Assembly: GCF_020169415.1 (NCBI RefSeq)
Contig: NZ_JAIULG010000029.1
Location: forward strand, 1 to 55,968
Length of the DNA: 55,968 bases
Direction of reading: 5' to 3'
Origin: Tsukamurella sp. M9C
Lineage (GTDB): Bacteria; Actinomycetota; Actinomycetes; Mycobacteriales; Mycobacteriaceae
Shown: positions 34,524 through 44,055 of the stretch, one piece after another
How the letters are laid out: each line of letters opens with the position of its first letter
Numbering within the stretch: the first letter of the stretch is position 1
Translations under genes and position numbers: made by a program
Notes under the pieces: generated by a model
What the model saw: only the letters and a program-made list of their open reading frames with translations
Database searches by the model: none
Told to the model about the DNA's origin: nothing

Positions 34524-35434
34524 CCACCGTCGACGAATTCCACAGCAACGTGGCCGATTCCGCCCGCTTCCTCGACGCGGTGCGCCTCACCGAGACCGGC
34601 GACGCCCCGGACGGCCACCGGGTCTTCACCGCCACCACCCAGTACGTGCCCTGGCCCAAGGCCTACGGCGGCGACCTGGTGGCGCAGGCCGTGGCCGCGG
34701 CGTGCGCCACCGTCGAGGGCAAGACCGTGCACTCGGCCCACAGCTACTTCCTCCGCCCCGCCGAGATCGGCGGCGACGTGCGCTACGAGGTCGAGATCCT
34801 GCGCGACGGAAGGGGCTACGCCACGCGTCACGTCCGCGGCCTGCAGAACGGGAAGGTGATCTACACCTGCTACGCCTCCTTCGCCGCGGGAGCCGAAGGC
34901 ACGGAGATCCCCGGCGCTCCGCTCGTGGGCGAGGTGGCGGCGACCGGACTCGCGGGCGTCCCCGACCCGGAGAGCCTGCCGAGCTCCGCTCAGGCTCTCG
35001 TCGGCCGCGACGGCGCCGACGCCGACTACTGGTCGCACGGCCGCAGTTTCGAGATGCGGCACGTCCCGGACCCGATCTACCTCCCCGGCGACCGGGACCG
35101 CGTCCCGCGCCAGGCGGTGTGGATCAAGGCCTTCTCGGAGCTCCCGGAGGAGCAGACCGTGCACGACATCGCGCTCGCGTACTGCTGTGACTACACGATC
35201 CTCGAGCCCTCGCTGCGGGCGCTGGGTGCGTCGTGGTCCGACGAGGGACTGCGGACCGCGAGCCTGGATCACGCGATGTGGTTCCACCGCCCGGCGCGGC
35301 TGGACGACTGGGTCCTCTACTCGCAGGAGTCGCTGAACGTCGGCTCCTCCCGCGGCCTCAACACGGGCCGCTTCCACGACCGCAAGGGCACCCACCTGGC
35401 CACCGTGTGCCAGGAGGGCCTGCTCGCGCAGTGA
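34520..35434 (+). CDS. Acyl-CoA thioesterase II (TesB-like)
   Basis: A 304-residue double hot-dog thioesterase. KAYGGDLVAQAVAAACATV and HSAHSYFLRPAEIGG lie in the N-terminal hot-dog. LDHAMWFHRPARLDDWVLYSQES is the second, with its conserved Asp near 253, and SSRGLNTGRFHDRKGTHLATVCQEGLL is the standard end. It would release a free acid from an acyl- or aryl-CoA. In this operon it may free the hydroxylated aromatic acid after the CoA-dependent step. It is coupled to the cupin gene and lies 13 bp before the ligase. Confidence 0.85.
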   Translation: MTTVDEFHSNVADSARFLDAVRLTETGDAPDGHRVFTATTQYVPWPKAYGGDLVAQAVAAACATVEGKTVHSAHSYFLRPAEIGGDVRYEVEILRDGRGYATRHVRGLQNGKVIYTCYASFAAGAEGTEIPGAPLVGEVAATGLAGVPDPESLPSSAQALVGRDGADADYWSHGRSFEMRHVPDPIYLPGDRDRVPRQAVWIKAFSELPEEQTVHDIALAYCCDYTILEPSLRALGASWSDEGLRTASLDHAMWFHRPARLDDWVLYSQESLNVGSSRGLNTGRFHDRKGTHLATVCQEGLLAQ

Positions 35435-35447
35435 CGGAAGGCCGACG

Positions 35448-37097
35448 ATGATCCTGTCTCCCAGCGCCCACGAGGACACCTTCGCCCGCGACCATCTGCC
35501 GCCGGCGGAGCAGTGGCCGACGCTCGAGTTCACCCTGCCCGAGCTCCAGTACCCCGACCGCCTCAACGCCGCGGTGGCACTCATCGACGAGGGAGCGGAG
35601 CGGTTCGGAGAGCGGCCCGCGATCCGGACGCCCGAGGGCTTCCTGTGGACCTACAGGGAGCTGCGCGCCGCCTCGGACCGGGTCGCGCAGGTCCTCGTCG
35701 ACGAGCTCGGCGTGCGGCCCGGGAACCGGGTGCTGCTGCGCGAGGGCAACACGCCGTGGCTCGTGGCCGCCTGGCTCGGCGCTCTCAAGGCGGGCGCGGT
35801 TCTCGTGACGACGATGCCCATGCTCCGCTCCGGCGAACTCGTCGACCTCCTGGAGCGGACCGCGCCCGCGGTCTGCCTCAGTGGCGCGGCGGCCGCACCC
35901 GACCTGTGGGAGGCGCTGGAGCGCACCGGCTCCGGCGCCGCCCTGGTGCTGATCGGCGGCGACGACCCGGACCGGCTCGAGGAGCGCGCCGCACGTCGGG
36001 ACGGCGTCTTCACCCCCGTCGCGACTGCCGCGGACGATGTCGCGCTGCTCTGCCCGACCTCGGGGAGCACCGGCCGGCCCAAGATCACCATGCACTTCCA
36101 CCGCGACGTCCTGGCCAACGCGGACACCTTCGCCCGGCACGTGCTCCGCCCGGGGCCGGAGGATGTCTTCGCGGGATCGCCGCCGCTCGCCTTCACCTTC
36201 GGCCTCGGCGGGCTGGTCGTGTTCCCGCTGCGCTTCGGCGCGAGCACGGTGCTCACCGAGCGGGCCACCCCGGCGCGGCTCGCGGAGGTCGTCGCCGAGC
36301 GGGGCGTGACCGTCCTGTTCACCGCGCCCACGGCGTACCGCGCGATCATCCGCGGCGGCGGCGCGGAACTGCTCCGCGGGGTCCGTGTCGGCGTCTCCGC
36401 CGGCGAGCACCTGTCGGAGGAGACCTTCGACCTGGTGCGGGAGGAGTGCGGCATCGAGCTGGTCAACGGCATCGGCTGCACCGAGCTGCTGCACGTCTTC
36501 CTCTCCACCGCGCCCGGCCGCACCGCCGCCGGAGCCCTCGGCGTCCCCGTGCCCGGCTTCCGCGCGACGGTGCTGGGCCCCGACGACGAGGAGGTCGGCC
36601 CGGACGTCCCGGGGCGGCTGGCCGTCGTCGGGCCCACGGGCTGCCGCTACCTCGACGACGCCCGGCAGCTCGGTTACGTGGTGGACGGCTGGAACGTCAC
36701 CGGCGACACCGTCGTCCGCGACGCCGACGGCGTGTTCCGCTTCCAGGCGCGCTCCGATTCGATGATCGTCTCGTCCGGCTACAACATCGGCGGCCCCGAG
36801 GTCGAGGCGGCGATCTGCGCCGACGACGCCGTCGTTGAGGCCGCGGTCGTCGGCAGGCCCGACACCGAGCGCGGCGCCGTCGTCTGCGCCTTCGTCGTGC
36901 TCCGCGCGGGGGAGGACACCGGCCCCGCGATGGTGCGGCGCATCCAGGACGGCGTGAAGTCCCGCCTGGCGCCGTACAAGTACCCGCGCGACGTCCGCTT
37001 CGTGGACGCGCTGCCGCGCAACCCCTCCGGAAAGCTCCAGCACTTCCGGCTCCGAGATCAACTGGCCCGCGAGGCCGACGCCGCGGTCCGCGGCTGA
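35448..37097 (+). CDS. 2-Aminobenzoate-CoA ligase-like (benzoate-CoA ligase family)
   Basis: A 549-residue AMP-forming aryl-CoA ligase. The P-loop is PTSGSTGRPK (203-212), the A8 hinge region is FRFQARSDSMIVSSGYNIGG, and the catalytic Lys lies in NPSGKLQHF. The N-terminus (HEDTFARDHLPPAEQWP) is like that of ligases annotated for 2-aminobenzoate. It would make anthraniloyl-CoA, or possibly salicylyl-CoA, for the next enzyme. Salicylate clusters of Streptomyces use a two-protein AMP-ligase and CoA-synthetase pair, which is not seen here, so anthranilate is favoured. The substrate remains inference. Confidence 0.8.
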   Translation: MILSPSAHEDTFARDHLPPAEQWPTLEFTLPELQYPDRLNAAVALIDEGAERFGERPAIRTPEGFLWTYRELRAASDRVAQVLVDELGVRPGNRVLLREGNTPWLVAAWLGALKAGAVLVTTMPMLRSGELVDLLERTAPAVCLSGAAAAPDLWEALERTGSGAALVLIGGDDPDRLEERAARRDGVFTPVATAADDVALLCPTSGSTGRPKITMHFHRDVLANADTFARHVLRPGPEDVFAGSPPLAFTFGLGGLVVFPLRFGASTVLTERATPARLAEVVAERGVTVLFTAPTAYRAIIRGGGAELLRGVRVGVSAGEHLSEETFDLVREECGIELVNGIGCTELLHVFLSTAPGRTAAGALGVPVPGFRATVLGPDDEEVGPDVPGRLAVVGPTGCRYLDDARQLGYVVDGWNVTGDTVVRDADGVFRFQARSDSMIVSSGYNIGGPEVEAAICADDAVVEAAVVGRPDTERGAVVCAFVVLRAGEDTGPAMVRRIQDGVKSRLAPYKYPRDVRFVDALPRNPSGKLQHFRLRDQLAREADAAVRG

Positions 37098-37128
37098 TCC
37101 GCCAACCTCAGCACGAAGGACTTGAGAC

Positions 37129-39486
37129 ATGAAGATCGCAGTGATCGGCGGCGGCCCCGGCGGCCTCTACTTCTCCGCCCTGATGAAACAGCTCGACCCG
37201 GATCACCGGATCACGGTGTTCGAGCGGAACCGGGCCGAGGACACCTTCGGCTTCGGCGTCGTCTTCTCCGACGAGACCCTCGGCGGCATCGAGAACGCCG
37301 ACCCGGTCATCTACGGGCAGATGGAGTCCCACTTCGCCCGGTGGACCGACATCGACGTGCACTACCGGGGCGAGTGGAACACCGTGGGCGGCCAGGGCTT
37401 CGCCGCCATGAACCGGCACGACCTGCTCGCCCTCCTGCAGCGCCGCTGCCTCGACCTCGACGTGGACGTGCGGTTCGCGACACCGGCGCCCGACGTCGAG
37501 GAGCTGATGGCGACGCACGACCTCGTCCTCGCGGCCGACGGTCTCAACTCCGCGGCGCGGACCCGGTTCGCCGAGGGCTTCGAGCCCGACCTGGACCGGC
37601 GCCGCTGCAAGTACATGTGGCTCGGCACCGACAAGGTCTTCGAGGCCTTCACGTTCATCGTTGAGGACACCGAGTGGGGCACCATGCAGATCCACGGCTA
37701 CCCCTACTCCGACCAGGGCAGCACCTTCATCGTCGAGATGGCCGAGGACGTCTGGCTCCGAGCGGGATTCGACGCCACCGCGGACCGCGCCTTCGCACCC
37801 GGCGAGAACGACGACGCCGCGATCGCCCGGATTGCCGAGATCTTCGCGCCCTATCTCGGCGACGGCCGGATCCTCGCGAACAACTCGCAGTGGATCACCT
37901 TCACCACGGTCCGCAACACCAGCTGGGTGCACCGGAACCTGGTGCTGCTCGGGGACGCCGCGCACACCGCGCACTTCTCCATCGGCTCCGGCACCAAGCT
38001 CGCGATGGAGGACGCACTGTCGTTGGCGGCGTGCCTGCACGAGAACGGCGACCTGGGCACCGCGCTCAAGGTCTACGAAGTGGAGCGGCGGCCCGTCGTC
38101 GAGTCGACGCAGCGCGCGGCGCAGGCCTCCCTGGAATGGTTCGAGACCATCGGCAGCTACCGCGAGCAGGAGCAGGTGCAGTTCACCTTCAACCTGCTCA
38201 CCCGCAGCCGCCGGATCACCTTCGACAACCTCCGGCTCCGCGACGCGGACTTCGCCGACCGGGTCATGCGCTCGTTCGGCGCCGGAACCGGCGCCGGGCC
38301 CGAGACCCCGGCGATGTTCCACCCGGTCACCATCGGCGACCTGCGGCTGAAGAACCGGATCGTGGTCTCGCCCATGGACATGTACTCCGCCGTCGACGGC
38401 CTGCCGAACGACTTCCACGTGATGCACCTCGGCTCGAAGGCGCTCGGCGGCGCCGGCCTGGTGATGACCGAGATGGTCTGCGTTTCCGCCGACGGCCGGA
38501 TCACGCCCGGCTGCACCGGCCTCTACACCGACGAGCAGCGCGAGGGATGGCGCCGCGTCGTCGACGCCGTCCACGCGTACTCCGGCGCGAAGATCGGCCT
38601 GCAGCTCGGCCATTCGGGCCGCAAGGGCTCGACGAAACTCATGTGGGAGGGGATCGACGATCCGCTCGACGCCGACAACTGGGAGGTCATGGCACCGTCG
38701 GCGCTGCCCTACGGCCCGGACAGCGCGGTGCCCCGGGAGATGACGCGTGCCGACATGGACCGCGTCGTCGGGGAGTTCGCCGACGCCGCCCGCCGCGGCG
38801 CCGAGGCGGGCTTCGACCTGCTCGAGTTCCACGCCGGCCACGGCTACCTGATCTCCTCGTTCCTCTCGCCGATCTCGAACACCCGCACCGACGAGTACGG
38901 CGGTTCCGTCGAGAATCGGCTGCGCTTCCCGCTGGAGGTGTTCGACGCCGTCCGCGCCGCCTGGCCCGCCGACCGGCCGGTCTCCGTGCGCCTGTCGGCC
39001 ACGGACTGGATCCCGGACGGCAACGACATCGACGAGGCGTTGGAGATCGCCCGCGCCTTCTGCGAGCACGGCGTCGACCTCGTCGACGTCTCCACCGGCC
39101 AGGTCGCCAAGCACGAACGGCCCGCCTTCGGGCGGAGCTACCAGACCCCGTACGCGGACCGCATCCGCAATGAGGTCGCCGGTCCCGCCGGCGTGAAGGT
39201 GGTCGCCGTCGGCGCGATCTCGTCCTACGACGACGTCAACTCGATCCTGCTCGCGGGCCGCGCCGATCTCTGCGCCCTCGGCCGCGCTCACCTGTATGAC
39301 CCGCAGTGGACGCTGCACGCCGCGGCCGACCAGAAGTACGCCGGGCCCGGGGCCGAGTGGCCGGATCAGTTCCGCGCGGGCAACCGCAAGCCGCCCAGCG
39401 CTCGCACCGACGCCGTGCGCCCGCGCCTCGCGCTGCTGCGCGACGAGGAGCCCGAGCTCGCCGCGCACGTGCGGTGGACCCCGTGA
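37129..39486 (+). CDS. Bifunctional aryl-CoA hydroxylase/reductase (FAD monooxygenase fused to OYE domain)
   Basis: A 785-residue fusion. Residues 1-390 are a class A flavoprotein monooxygenase, with VIGGGPGGLYF near the start and GDAAHTAHFSIGSGTKLAMEDA near 282-303. Residues about 400-785 are an Old Yellow Enzyme domain, with FHPVTIGDLRLKNRIVVSPMDMY, LQLGHSGRKG and the catalytic loop EFHAGHGYL. The architecture is that of 2-aminobenzoyl-CoA monooxygenase/reductase and of salicylyl-CoA 5-hydroxylases. The first half hydroxylates the CoA-bound ring at C5; the second can reduce the product. It follows the ligase by 31 bp. The beta-oxidation genes of the classical aminobenzoyl-CoA pathway are missing. 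Confidence 0.85.
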   Translation: MKIAVIGGGPGGLYFSALMKQLDPDHRITVFERNRAEDTFGFGVVFSDETLGGIENADPVIYGQMESHFARWTDIDVHYRGEWNTVGGQGFAAMNRHDLLALLQRRCLDLDVDVRFATPAPDVEELMATHDLVLAADGLNSAARTRFAEGFEPDLDRRRCKYMWLGTDKVFEAFTFIVEDTEWGTMQIHGYPYSDQGSTFIVEMAEDVWLRAGFDATADRAFAPGENDDAAIARIAEIFAPYLGDGRILANNSQWITFTTVRNTSWVHRNLVLLGDAAHTAHFSIGSGTKLAMEDALSLAACLHENGDLGTALKVYEVERRPVVESTQRAAQASLEWFETIGSYREQEQVQFTFNLLTRSRRITFDNLRLRDADFADRVMRSFGAGTGAGPETPAMFHPVTIGDLRLKNRIVVSPMDMYSAVDGLPNDFHVMHLGSKALGGAGLVMTEMVCVSADGRITPGCTGLYTDEQREGWRRVVDAVHAYSGAKIGLQLGHSGRKGSTKLMWEGIDDPLDADNWEVMAPSALPYGPDSAVPREMTRADMDRVVGEFADAARRGAEAGFDLLEFHAGHGYLISSFLSPISNTRTDEYGGSVENRLRFPLEVFDAVRAAWPADRPVSVRLSATDWIPDGNDIDEALEIARAFCEHGVDLVDVSTGQVAKHERPAFGRSYQTPYADRIRNEVAGPAGVKVVAVGAISSYDDVNSILLAGRADLCALGRAHLYDPQWTLHAAADQKYAGPGAEWPDQFRAGNRKPPSARTDAVRPRLALLRDEEPELAAHVRWTP

Positions 39487-40808
39487 TCCCCGCCGCGGTG
39501 ACCCGCCGAGTCCTGCTGTGCTGCTGGATCGCGATCCTCGCCGAGGGCTACGACGTCGGCGTCTTCGGCGCCGTGGTGCCGGGCCTGCTCGCCTACGAGC
39601 CCTGGTCGCTCAGCGCGGTCGAGATCGGCGGCCTCGCGGCGTGGTCGCTGGTGGGCATGCTCATCGGCGCCACCACGATCGGCGTGCTGGCCGACCGGGT
39701 CGGGCGGAAGAACATGCTGCTCGTCGCCGTGGCGCTGTGCGCGCTGCCGCAGCTCGGCGTCGCGCTGGCGCCCAGCCGCGAGGTCCTCGGGCTGTTCCGG
39801 TTCGTCGGCGGGCTCGGCCTCGGCGGCGTCATCCCGATCGCCGCCGCCTACACCATCGAGTTCTCGCCGCCGGCCAAGAAGTCGAGGAACTACGGGATCA
39901 TGTACTCCGGCTACTCGTTGGGGATCATGCTCGCGGCGCTGGTCGCCGTGCTGTCCCTCGACGCCCTCGGCTGGCGCTGGGTGATGGGCCTCGGTTTCGG
40001 CGCCGTGATCCTGGTGCCGATCCTCGCGGTCGCGCTGCCGCAGTCGATCGAGCAGCTCGCGGCGAGCGGGCAGACCGACCGCGCCGCCGCGGAGGCCCGC
40101 AGGCTGGGCATCGAACCGCCGCCGCCGGCGGTTCCGGCCGCAGCGCGCGCCGAGCGGGGGGAGCGGGAGGGCTTCCTCGATGCGCTCCGGGTCGTCTTCT
40201 CCCCGCGGTACCGAGTGGCAACCGCCTGCTTCTGGCTGGCCCTGTTCTGCGGCCTGCTGCTGGTGTACGGGCTCAACACGTGGCTGCCGCAGATCATGCG
40301 CAAGGCCGGCTACGACCTCGGCTCGTCGCTGATGTTCCTGCTCGTCTTCTCGCTCGCCTCCGCGATCGGCGGGATCGTCGTCGGACTGCTCGCCGATCGG
40401 CGGGGCCAGAAGCCGGTCCTCGTGGTCTGTTACGCGGTCGGCGCGCTCGGCATCCTCGCCCTGATGTTCCGCGGCCCGATGGTGGTCAACTACCTCCTGG
40501 TGGGCATCGCGGGGATCGGCTCCATCTCGACCTCGCTGGTGCTCACCGGCTGGGTGGCGCACTACTACCCGGCCCGGATCCGCGCCGCGGCGACCGGGAT
40601 GGCGCTGTCCTTCGCGCGCGTCGGCGCCATCGTGGGGCCGATCGTGGGCGGGTTCATCGCAGGGGCAGGCTTCGGCTACCGCGCCAACTTCGTCTTCTTC
40701 GCCGTCGTCGGCGGCATCGCCGCGCTCGCGGTGGCCGCGCTCCCGCTCCTGCGGGGCGAATCCGACGGGGCCCCGGAGCCGGAGGAGAGCGTCACCGCCC
40801 GGACCTGA
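39483..40808 (+). CDS. MFS aromatic acid:H+ symporter (AAHS family)
   Basis: A 441-residue transporter with about 12 membrane segments. AEGYDVGVFGAVVPGL in TM1 is the AAHS version of the D-G-Y-D signature (PcaK, BenK), with Glu for the first Asp. GVLADRVGRKNMLL follows TM2 and GLLADRRGQKPVLV is the matching loop after TM8. It should import the aromatic acid used by the operon. The GTG at 39483 overlaps the hydroxylase stop (GTGA). A strong terminator follows. Confidence 0.85.
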   Translation: MIPAAVTRRVLLCCWIAILAEGYDVGVFGAVVPGLLAYEPWSLSAVEIGGLAAWSLVGMLIGATTIGVLADRVGRKNMLLVAVALCALPQLGVALAPSREVLGLFRFVGGLGLGGVIPIAAAYTIEFSPPAKKSRNYGIMYSGYSLGIMLAALVAVLSLDALGWRWVMGLGFGAVILVPILAVALPQSIEQLAASGQTDRAAAEARRLGIEPPPPAVPAAARAERGEREGFLDALRVVFSPRYRVATACFWLALFCGLLLVYGLNTWLPQIMRKAGYDLGSSLMFLLVFSLASAIGGIVVGLLADRRGQKPVLVVCYAVGALGILALMFRGPMVVNYLLVGIAGIGSISTSLVLTGWVAHYYPARIRAAATGMALSFARVGAIVGPIVGGFIAGAGFGYRANFVFFAVVGGIAALAVAALPLLRGESDGAPEPEESVTART

Positions 40809-40824
40809 CCCGCGTGCGTACGGA

Positions 40825-40856
40825 AACGGCGGCGTCCCCGGTGGGGCGCCGCCGTT
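40825..40856. terminator. Bidirectional terminator between transporter and cyclase genes
   Basis: AACGGCGGCG-T-CCCC pairs with GGGGCGCCGCCGTT: 14 base pairs with one bulged T and a GGT loop. It lies between two convergent genes. Confidence 0.75.
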
Positions 40857-40872
40857 CCGGTGTGTTCGGAGG

Positions 40873-41640
40873 TCAGTCCTCGACGAGGGCGAGGACGCGG
40901 GCGGGGGAGCCGGTGCCGCCGACGATCGGCAGCGGCGAGACCACGATCACCGCGCCCTGGGGCGGCAACTGCGCGAGGTTCCGCAGGCTCGTCAGGCCGT
41001 ACTTGTCCGCGCCGAGCAGGAAGTTGTGCGCGGGGAAGGGCGGCTCCAGCATCGCCGCATTGCCCGCGTCGATGCCCACCGTCTCCACGCCGAAGCCGGA
41101 GATCGGGACCTCCTCGGCCAACCACCGCGCGCAGGCCGCGGAGACGCCGGGGGTGTGCGAGCCGTTCTCGTCGAGGTTGAGGAAGCGCTCGCGGTCGCCG
41201 CCGTACTGATCCCAGCCCGTGCGCAGCAGGAGCCACACGCCCTCCGGGATCGCCCCGTGCTCGGCGATCCAGCCCTGCACGTCGGCGACGTCGAGCAGCC
41301 AGTCCGGATCGGCCGCGGCGCGGTCGGCGAAGTCCATCACGCACGCCGGACCGACGAGGCGCCCGGGCGGCAGCTGGCTGACGTCGGCGCCGTCACGGCC
41401 CGTGATCCAGTGGCACGGGGCGTCCACGTGCGTGCCGATGTGCTCGCCGGTGTGGATGTTGTTGTGCTGCCAGGCCGGCGCCGTCGGCTCGAACGCGGCG
41501 ACCCGCTCCAGGCTGAAGTCGATGAGGTTCACGAAGGGCTCGGGCAGGCGCAGCGTCGGGGTGTCCGCCGAGAGCGGCGTGGTCAGGTCGAGCACCCGGA
41601 TCCTCCCGCCCGCGAGGGCGGTGGCGAGTTCGGTGAGCAT
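40873..41640 (-). CDS. Cyclase-family hydrolase (kynurenine formamidase/isatin hydrolase-like)
   Basis: A 255-residue metal-dependent amidohydrolase of the cyclase family. H67-I-G-T-H71-V-D73-A-P-C-H77-W is the metal-binding signature. The family includes KynB, which opens N-formylkynurenine, and isatin hydrolase, which opens isatin to isatinate. Both routes lead to anthranilate, the presumed substrate of the neighbouring ligase, which supports this reading. The ATG at 41640 follows GAAGAGGA. Its promoter carries the module also found at 50581-50641, so it may be controlled by the AraC protein at 50719. Confidence 0.8.
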   Translation of the reverse strand: MLTELATALAGGRIRVLDLTTPLSADTPTLRLPEPFVNLIDFSLERVAAFEPTAPAWQHNNIHTGEHIGTHVDAPCHWITGRDGADVSQLPPGRLVGPACVMDFADRAAADPDWLLDVADVQGWIAEHGAIPEGVWLLLRTGWDQYGGDRERFLNLDENGSHTPGVSAACARWLAEEVPISGFGVETVGIDAGNAAMLEPPFPAHNFLLGADKYGLTSLRNLAQLPPQGAVIVVSPLPIVGGTGSPARVLALVED

Positions 41641-41721
41641 GGGTCCTCTTCTCCCCGGCACGGGCCGGTGTCGGCTGAGCGGCCGCGCGGGCCGCACCGT
41701 CGGAAAGCGGCGGCTGCGCCC

Positions 41722-41782
41722 GACGGTAGGACGCGCCGAACGGCCCGGCTATCCAGATCGCGACCGCCCGCTGTCCCGATCG
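41722..41782 (-). promoter_or_regulatory. AraC-type promoter module upstream of the cyclase gene
   Basis: On the minus strand, half-sites CGATCGGGACAG (41782-41771) and CGATCTGGATAG (41760-41749) are 22 bp apart, and each is followed within 1-2 nt by GGGC. CTACCGTC (41729-41722) holds the -10 TACCGT. The second half-site covers the -35 region. The same 61-bp arrangement occurs at 50581-50641. Confidence 0.65.
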
Positions 41783-41839
41783 GCGCGGGCACCGCGCGGG
41801 CTCTTCAACCCGTCCCGGAGCGAGGCTAGCGTGGGATGC

Positions 41840-41856
41840 ATCACACGGCCCGTGAT
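41840..41856. promoter_or_regulatory. Inverted repeat before iorA
   Basis: ATCAC-N7-GTGAT, just after a possible -10 TAGCGT (41826-41831). It lies in the leader of iorA and may be an operator. Confidence 0.35.
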
Positions 41857-41877
41857 ACGTGGAAGGCAGGTCGGGGC

Positions 41878-44055
41878 ATGGCGGAACGCTCCTTTGCGAA
41901 AGAAGTCCTCAAGCTGCGCCAGGAACCGGGGACCCGGTTCGAGGGCGAGGGGATCCTGGCGGTGACGAAGGCGCTGCTGCAGTCCGGCGTCGCGTACGTC
42001 GGCGGCTACCAGGGGGCGCCGATCAGCCACCTGATGGACGTCCTCGGCGATGCCCGCGAGATCCTCGACGAGTACGGCGTGTACTTCGAGAACAGTGCCT
42101 CGGAGGCGACCGCCGCGGCGATGCTCGCCGCCTCGGTGCACTACCCGCTGCGCGGCGCGATCACCTTCAAGTCGACGGTGGGCACCAACGTCGCCTCCGA
42201 CGCGCTGGCCAACCTCGCCAGCGGCGGCGTCACCGGCGGCGCGCTCATCATCGTCGGCGAGGACTACGGCGAGGGCAGCTCGATCATGCAGGAGCGCTCC
42301 CACGCCTTCGCGATGAAATCGCAGATGTGGCTGCTGGATCCGCGGCCCGACCACACCGCCATCGTGGACGCGGTGGAGCACGGCTTCGCGCTGTCCGAGG
42401 CGTCGAACACCCCGGTCATGCTGGAGCTGCGGCTGCGCTCGTGCCACCTGCACGGCACCTTCACGACGAGGGAGAACCGGCGGCCGCAGATGACCGTCGA
42501 GCAGGCGATGGAGAACCCGAAGCGCGACGTCAGTCGGATCGTGCTGCCGCCCGCGAGTTTCCAGCACGAGCAGGAGAAGATCGCCCACCGCTGGCCCGCG
42601 GCCGTCCAGTACATCCGCGAGCACGGCCTCAACGAGACCTTCGGCCCGGCGGACGGCAAGGTCGGCCTCATCGTGCAGGGCGGCCTCTACAACACCCTCA
42701 ACCGCGCGCTGGAACTCCTCGGCTGCTCGGACGCCTTCGGCGACACCGCGGTCCCGCTCTACGTCATGAACGTGACGTACCCGGTGATCGACGAGGAGAT
42801 CGTCGAGTTCTGCGCCGACAAGGACGCGGTCCTGCTCCTCGAGGAGGGGCAGCCCGACTACATCGAGCAGAACCTCAACGCGATCCTGCGCCGCAACGGC
42901 CTCGACACCGCGCTGCACGGCAAGGACGTGCTGCCGAAGGCGGGGGAGTACACCCCGATCGCCGTCACGAAGGGCGCCGCCGAGTTCCTCGGCCGGTACG
43001 CCCCCGAGCTGGTCACCGGCGATCCCGCGGTGCTCCTCCCGGCGGGCGACCCGCGCAGCCCGTTCACCGAGCGGGTCGACGGCCGCGCCGTCCAGCCCCG
43101 CCCGCCCGGCCTGTGCACCGGCTGCCCGGAGCGGCCGATCTTCTCCGCGCTCAAGCTCGCCGAGCGCGAGACCGGCGTGGAGCATCACGTGAGCGCGGAC
43201 ATCGGCTGCCACCTGTTCGCCATCAACGAACCCTTCAACCTGGGTGCCACGACGATGGGCTACGGCCTCGGCTCCGCCGGTGGCGCCGCGCTGAGCAGCA
43301 AGGACGCCGGCCGGCGCGGCGTCGCCGTGATGGGCGACGGCGGCTTCTGGCACAACGGCCTCACCTCCGGCGTCGGCAACGCCGTCTTCAACGAGTCCGA
43401 CCAGCTCCTGGTGGTGGTGGACAACGCTTACGCGGCCGCCACCGGCGGCCAGGACCTGCTCTCCTCCCGCGCGATCCTGCCCGACCGCAGCACCAACAAC
43501 CCGATCGAACGGGCGGTGCGCGGCGTCGGCGTGAAGTGGGCGAAGACGATGCCCGACACCTTCGACGTCGCGAAGATGCGCGACGTCTTCGTCGACGCCC
43601 TGACCAGCAAGAAGAAGGGCCCCAAGGTCATCGTCGCGCAGAGCGAGTGTCAGCTGAACAAGCAGCGTCGCGAGAAGCCGGAACGGGCCGCGGCGGTCAA
43701 GGCCGGCAAGCGCGTCGTCACCCAGCGGTTCGGCGTCGACCCGGAGACCTGCACGGGCGATCACGCCTGCATGCGGATCTCCGGCTGCCCGTCGCTGACC
43801 ATCGCGCCCAACCCCGACCCCATGCGGACCGACCCCGTCGCCGCGGTCACCGACACTTGCGTCGGCTGCGGTGTGTGCGGCAACAACGCGCACGCGGCGG
43901 CCCTCTGCCCGTCGTTCTACCGCACGGACGTCGTCACCAATCCCACCCGCGTCGACCGGATCCGCGACCGCGTGCGCGGCGCCGTGTCCGAGCGCCTCGG
44001 TCGCGGCCTCGAGGGCCGCGCGGCCCGCTTCGAATCCACGGAGGCCTTCTCATGA
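41878..44055 (+). CDS. iorA: Indolepyruvate ferredoxin oxidoreductase, alpha subunit-like
   Basis: A 725-residue thiamine-diphosphate enzyme that converts indolepyruvate or another arylpyruvate to the aryl-acetyl-CoA. The N-terminal third is the pyrimidine-binding domain. GLCTGCPERP and G486-D-G with the following N begin the ThDP diphosphate domain. Between 625 and about 680 lie two ferredoxin-type Cys clusters (CTGDHACMRISGC and CVGCGVCG). The length and Fe-S tail match split IorA-type proteins. The ATG at 41878 was preferred to 41836, which precedes a GGAAGG ribosome site. It is coupled to iorB. Confidence 0.85.
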   Translation: MAERSFAKEVLKLRQEPGTRFEGEGILAVTKALLQSGVAYVGGYQGAPISHLMDVLGDAREILDEYGVYFENSASEATAAAMLAASVHYPLRGAITFKSTVGTNVASDALANLASGGVTGGALIIVGEDYGEGSSIMQERSHAFAMKSQMWLLDPRPDHTAIVDAVEHGFALSEASNTPVMLELRLRSCHLHGTFTTRENRRPQMTVEQAMENPKRDVSRIVLPPASFQHEQEKIAHRWPAAVQYIREHGLNETFGPADGKVGLIVQGGLYNTLNRALELLGCSDAFGDTAVPLYVMNVTYPVIDEEIVEFCADKDAVLLLEEGQPDYIEQNLNAILRRNGLDTALHGKDVLPKAGEYTPIAVTKGAAEFLGRYAPELVTGDPAVLLPAGDPRSPFTERVDGRAVQPRPPGLCTGCPERPIFSALKLAERETGVEHHVSADIGCHLFAINEPFNLGATTMGYGLGSAGGAALSSKDAGRRGVAVMGDGGFWHNGLTSGVGNAVFNESDQLLVVVDNAYAAATGGQDLLSSRAILPDRSTNNPIERAVRGVGVKWAKTMPDTFDVAKMRDVFVDALTSKKKGPKVIVAQSECQLNKQRREKPERAAAVKAGKRVVTQRFGVDPETCTGDHACMRISGCPSLTIAPNPDPMRTDPVAAVTDTCVGCGVCGNNAHAAALCPSFYRTDVVTNPTRVDRIRDRVRGAVSERLGRGLEGRAARFESTEAFS

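Noticed and set aside
35448-39486. Salicylate degradation via gentisyl-CoA as the firm assignment
   Set aside because: The hydroxylase architecture would allow it, but the ligase looks like the 2-aminobenzoate type and the cyclase and IorAB genes point to indole or kynurenine metabolism. Left as an alternative only.
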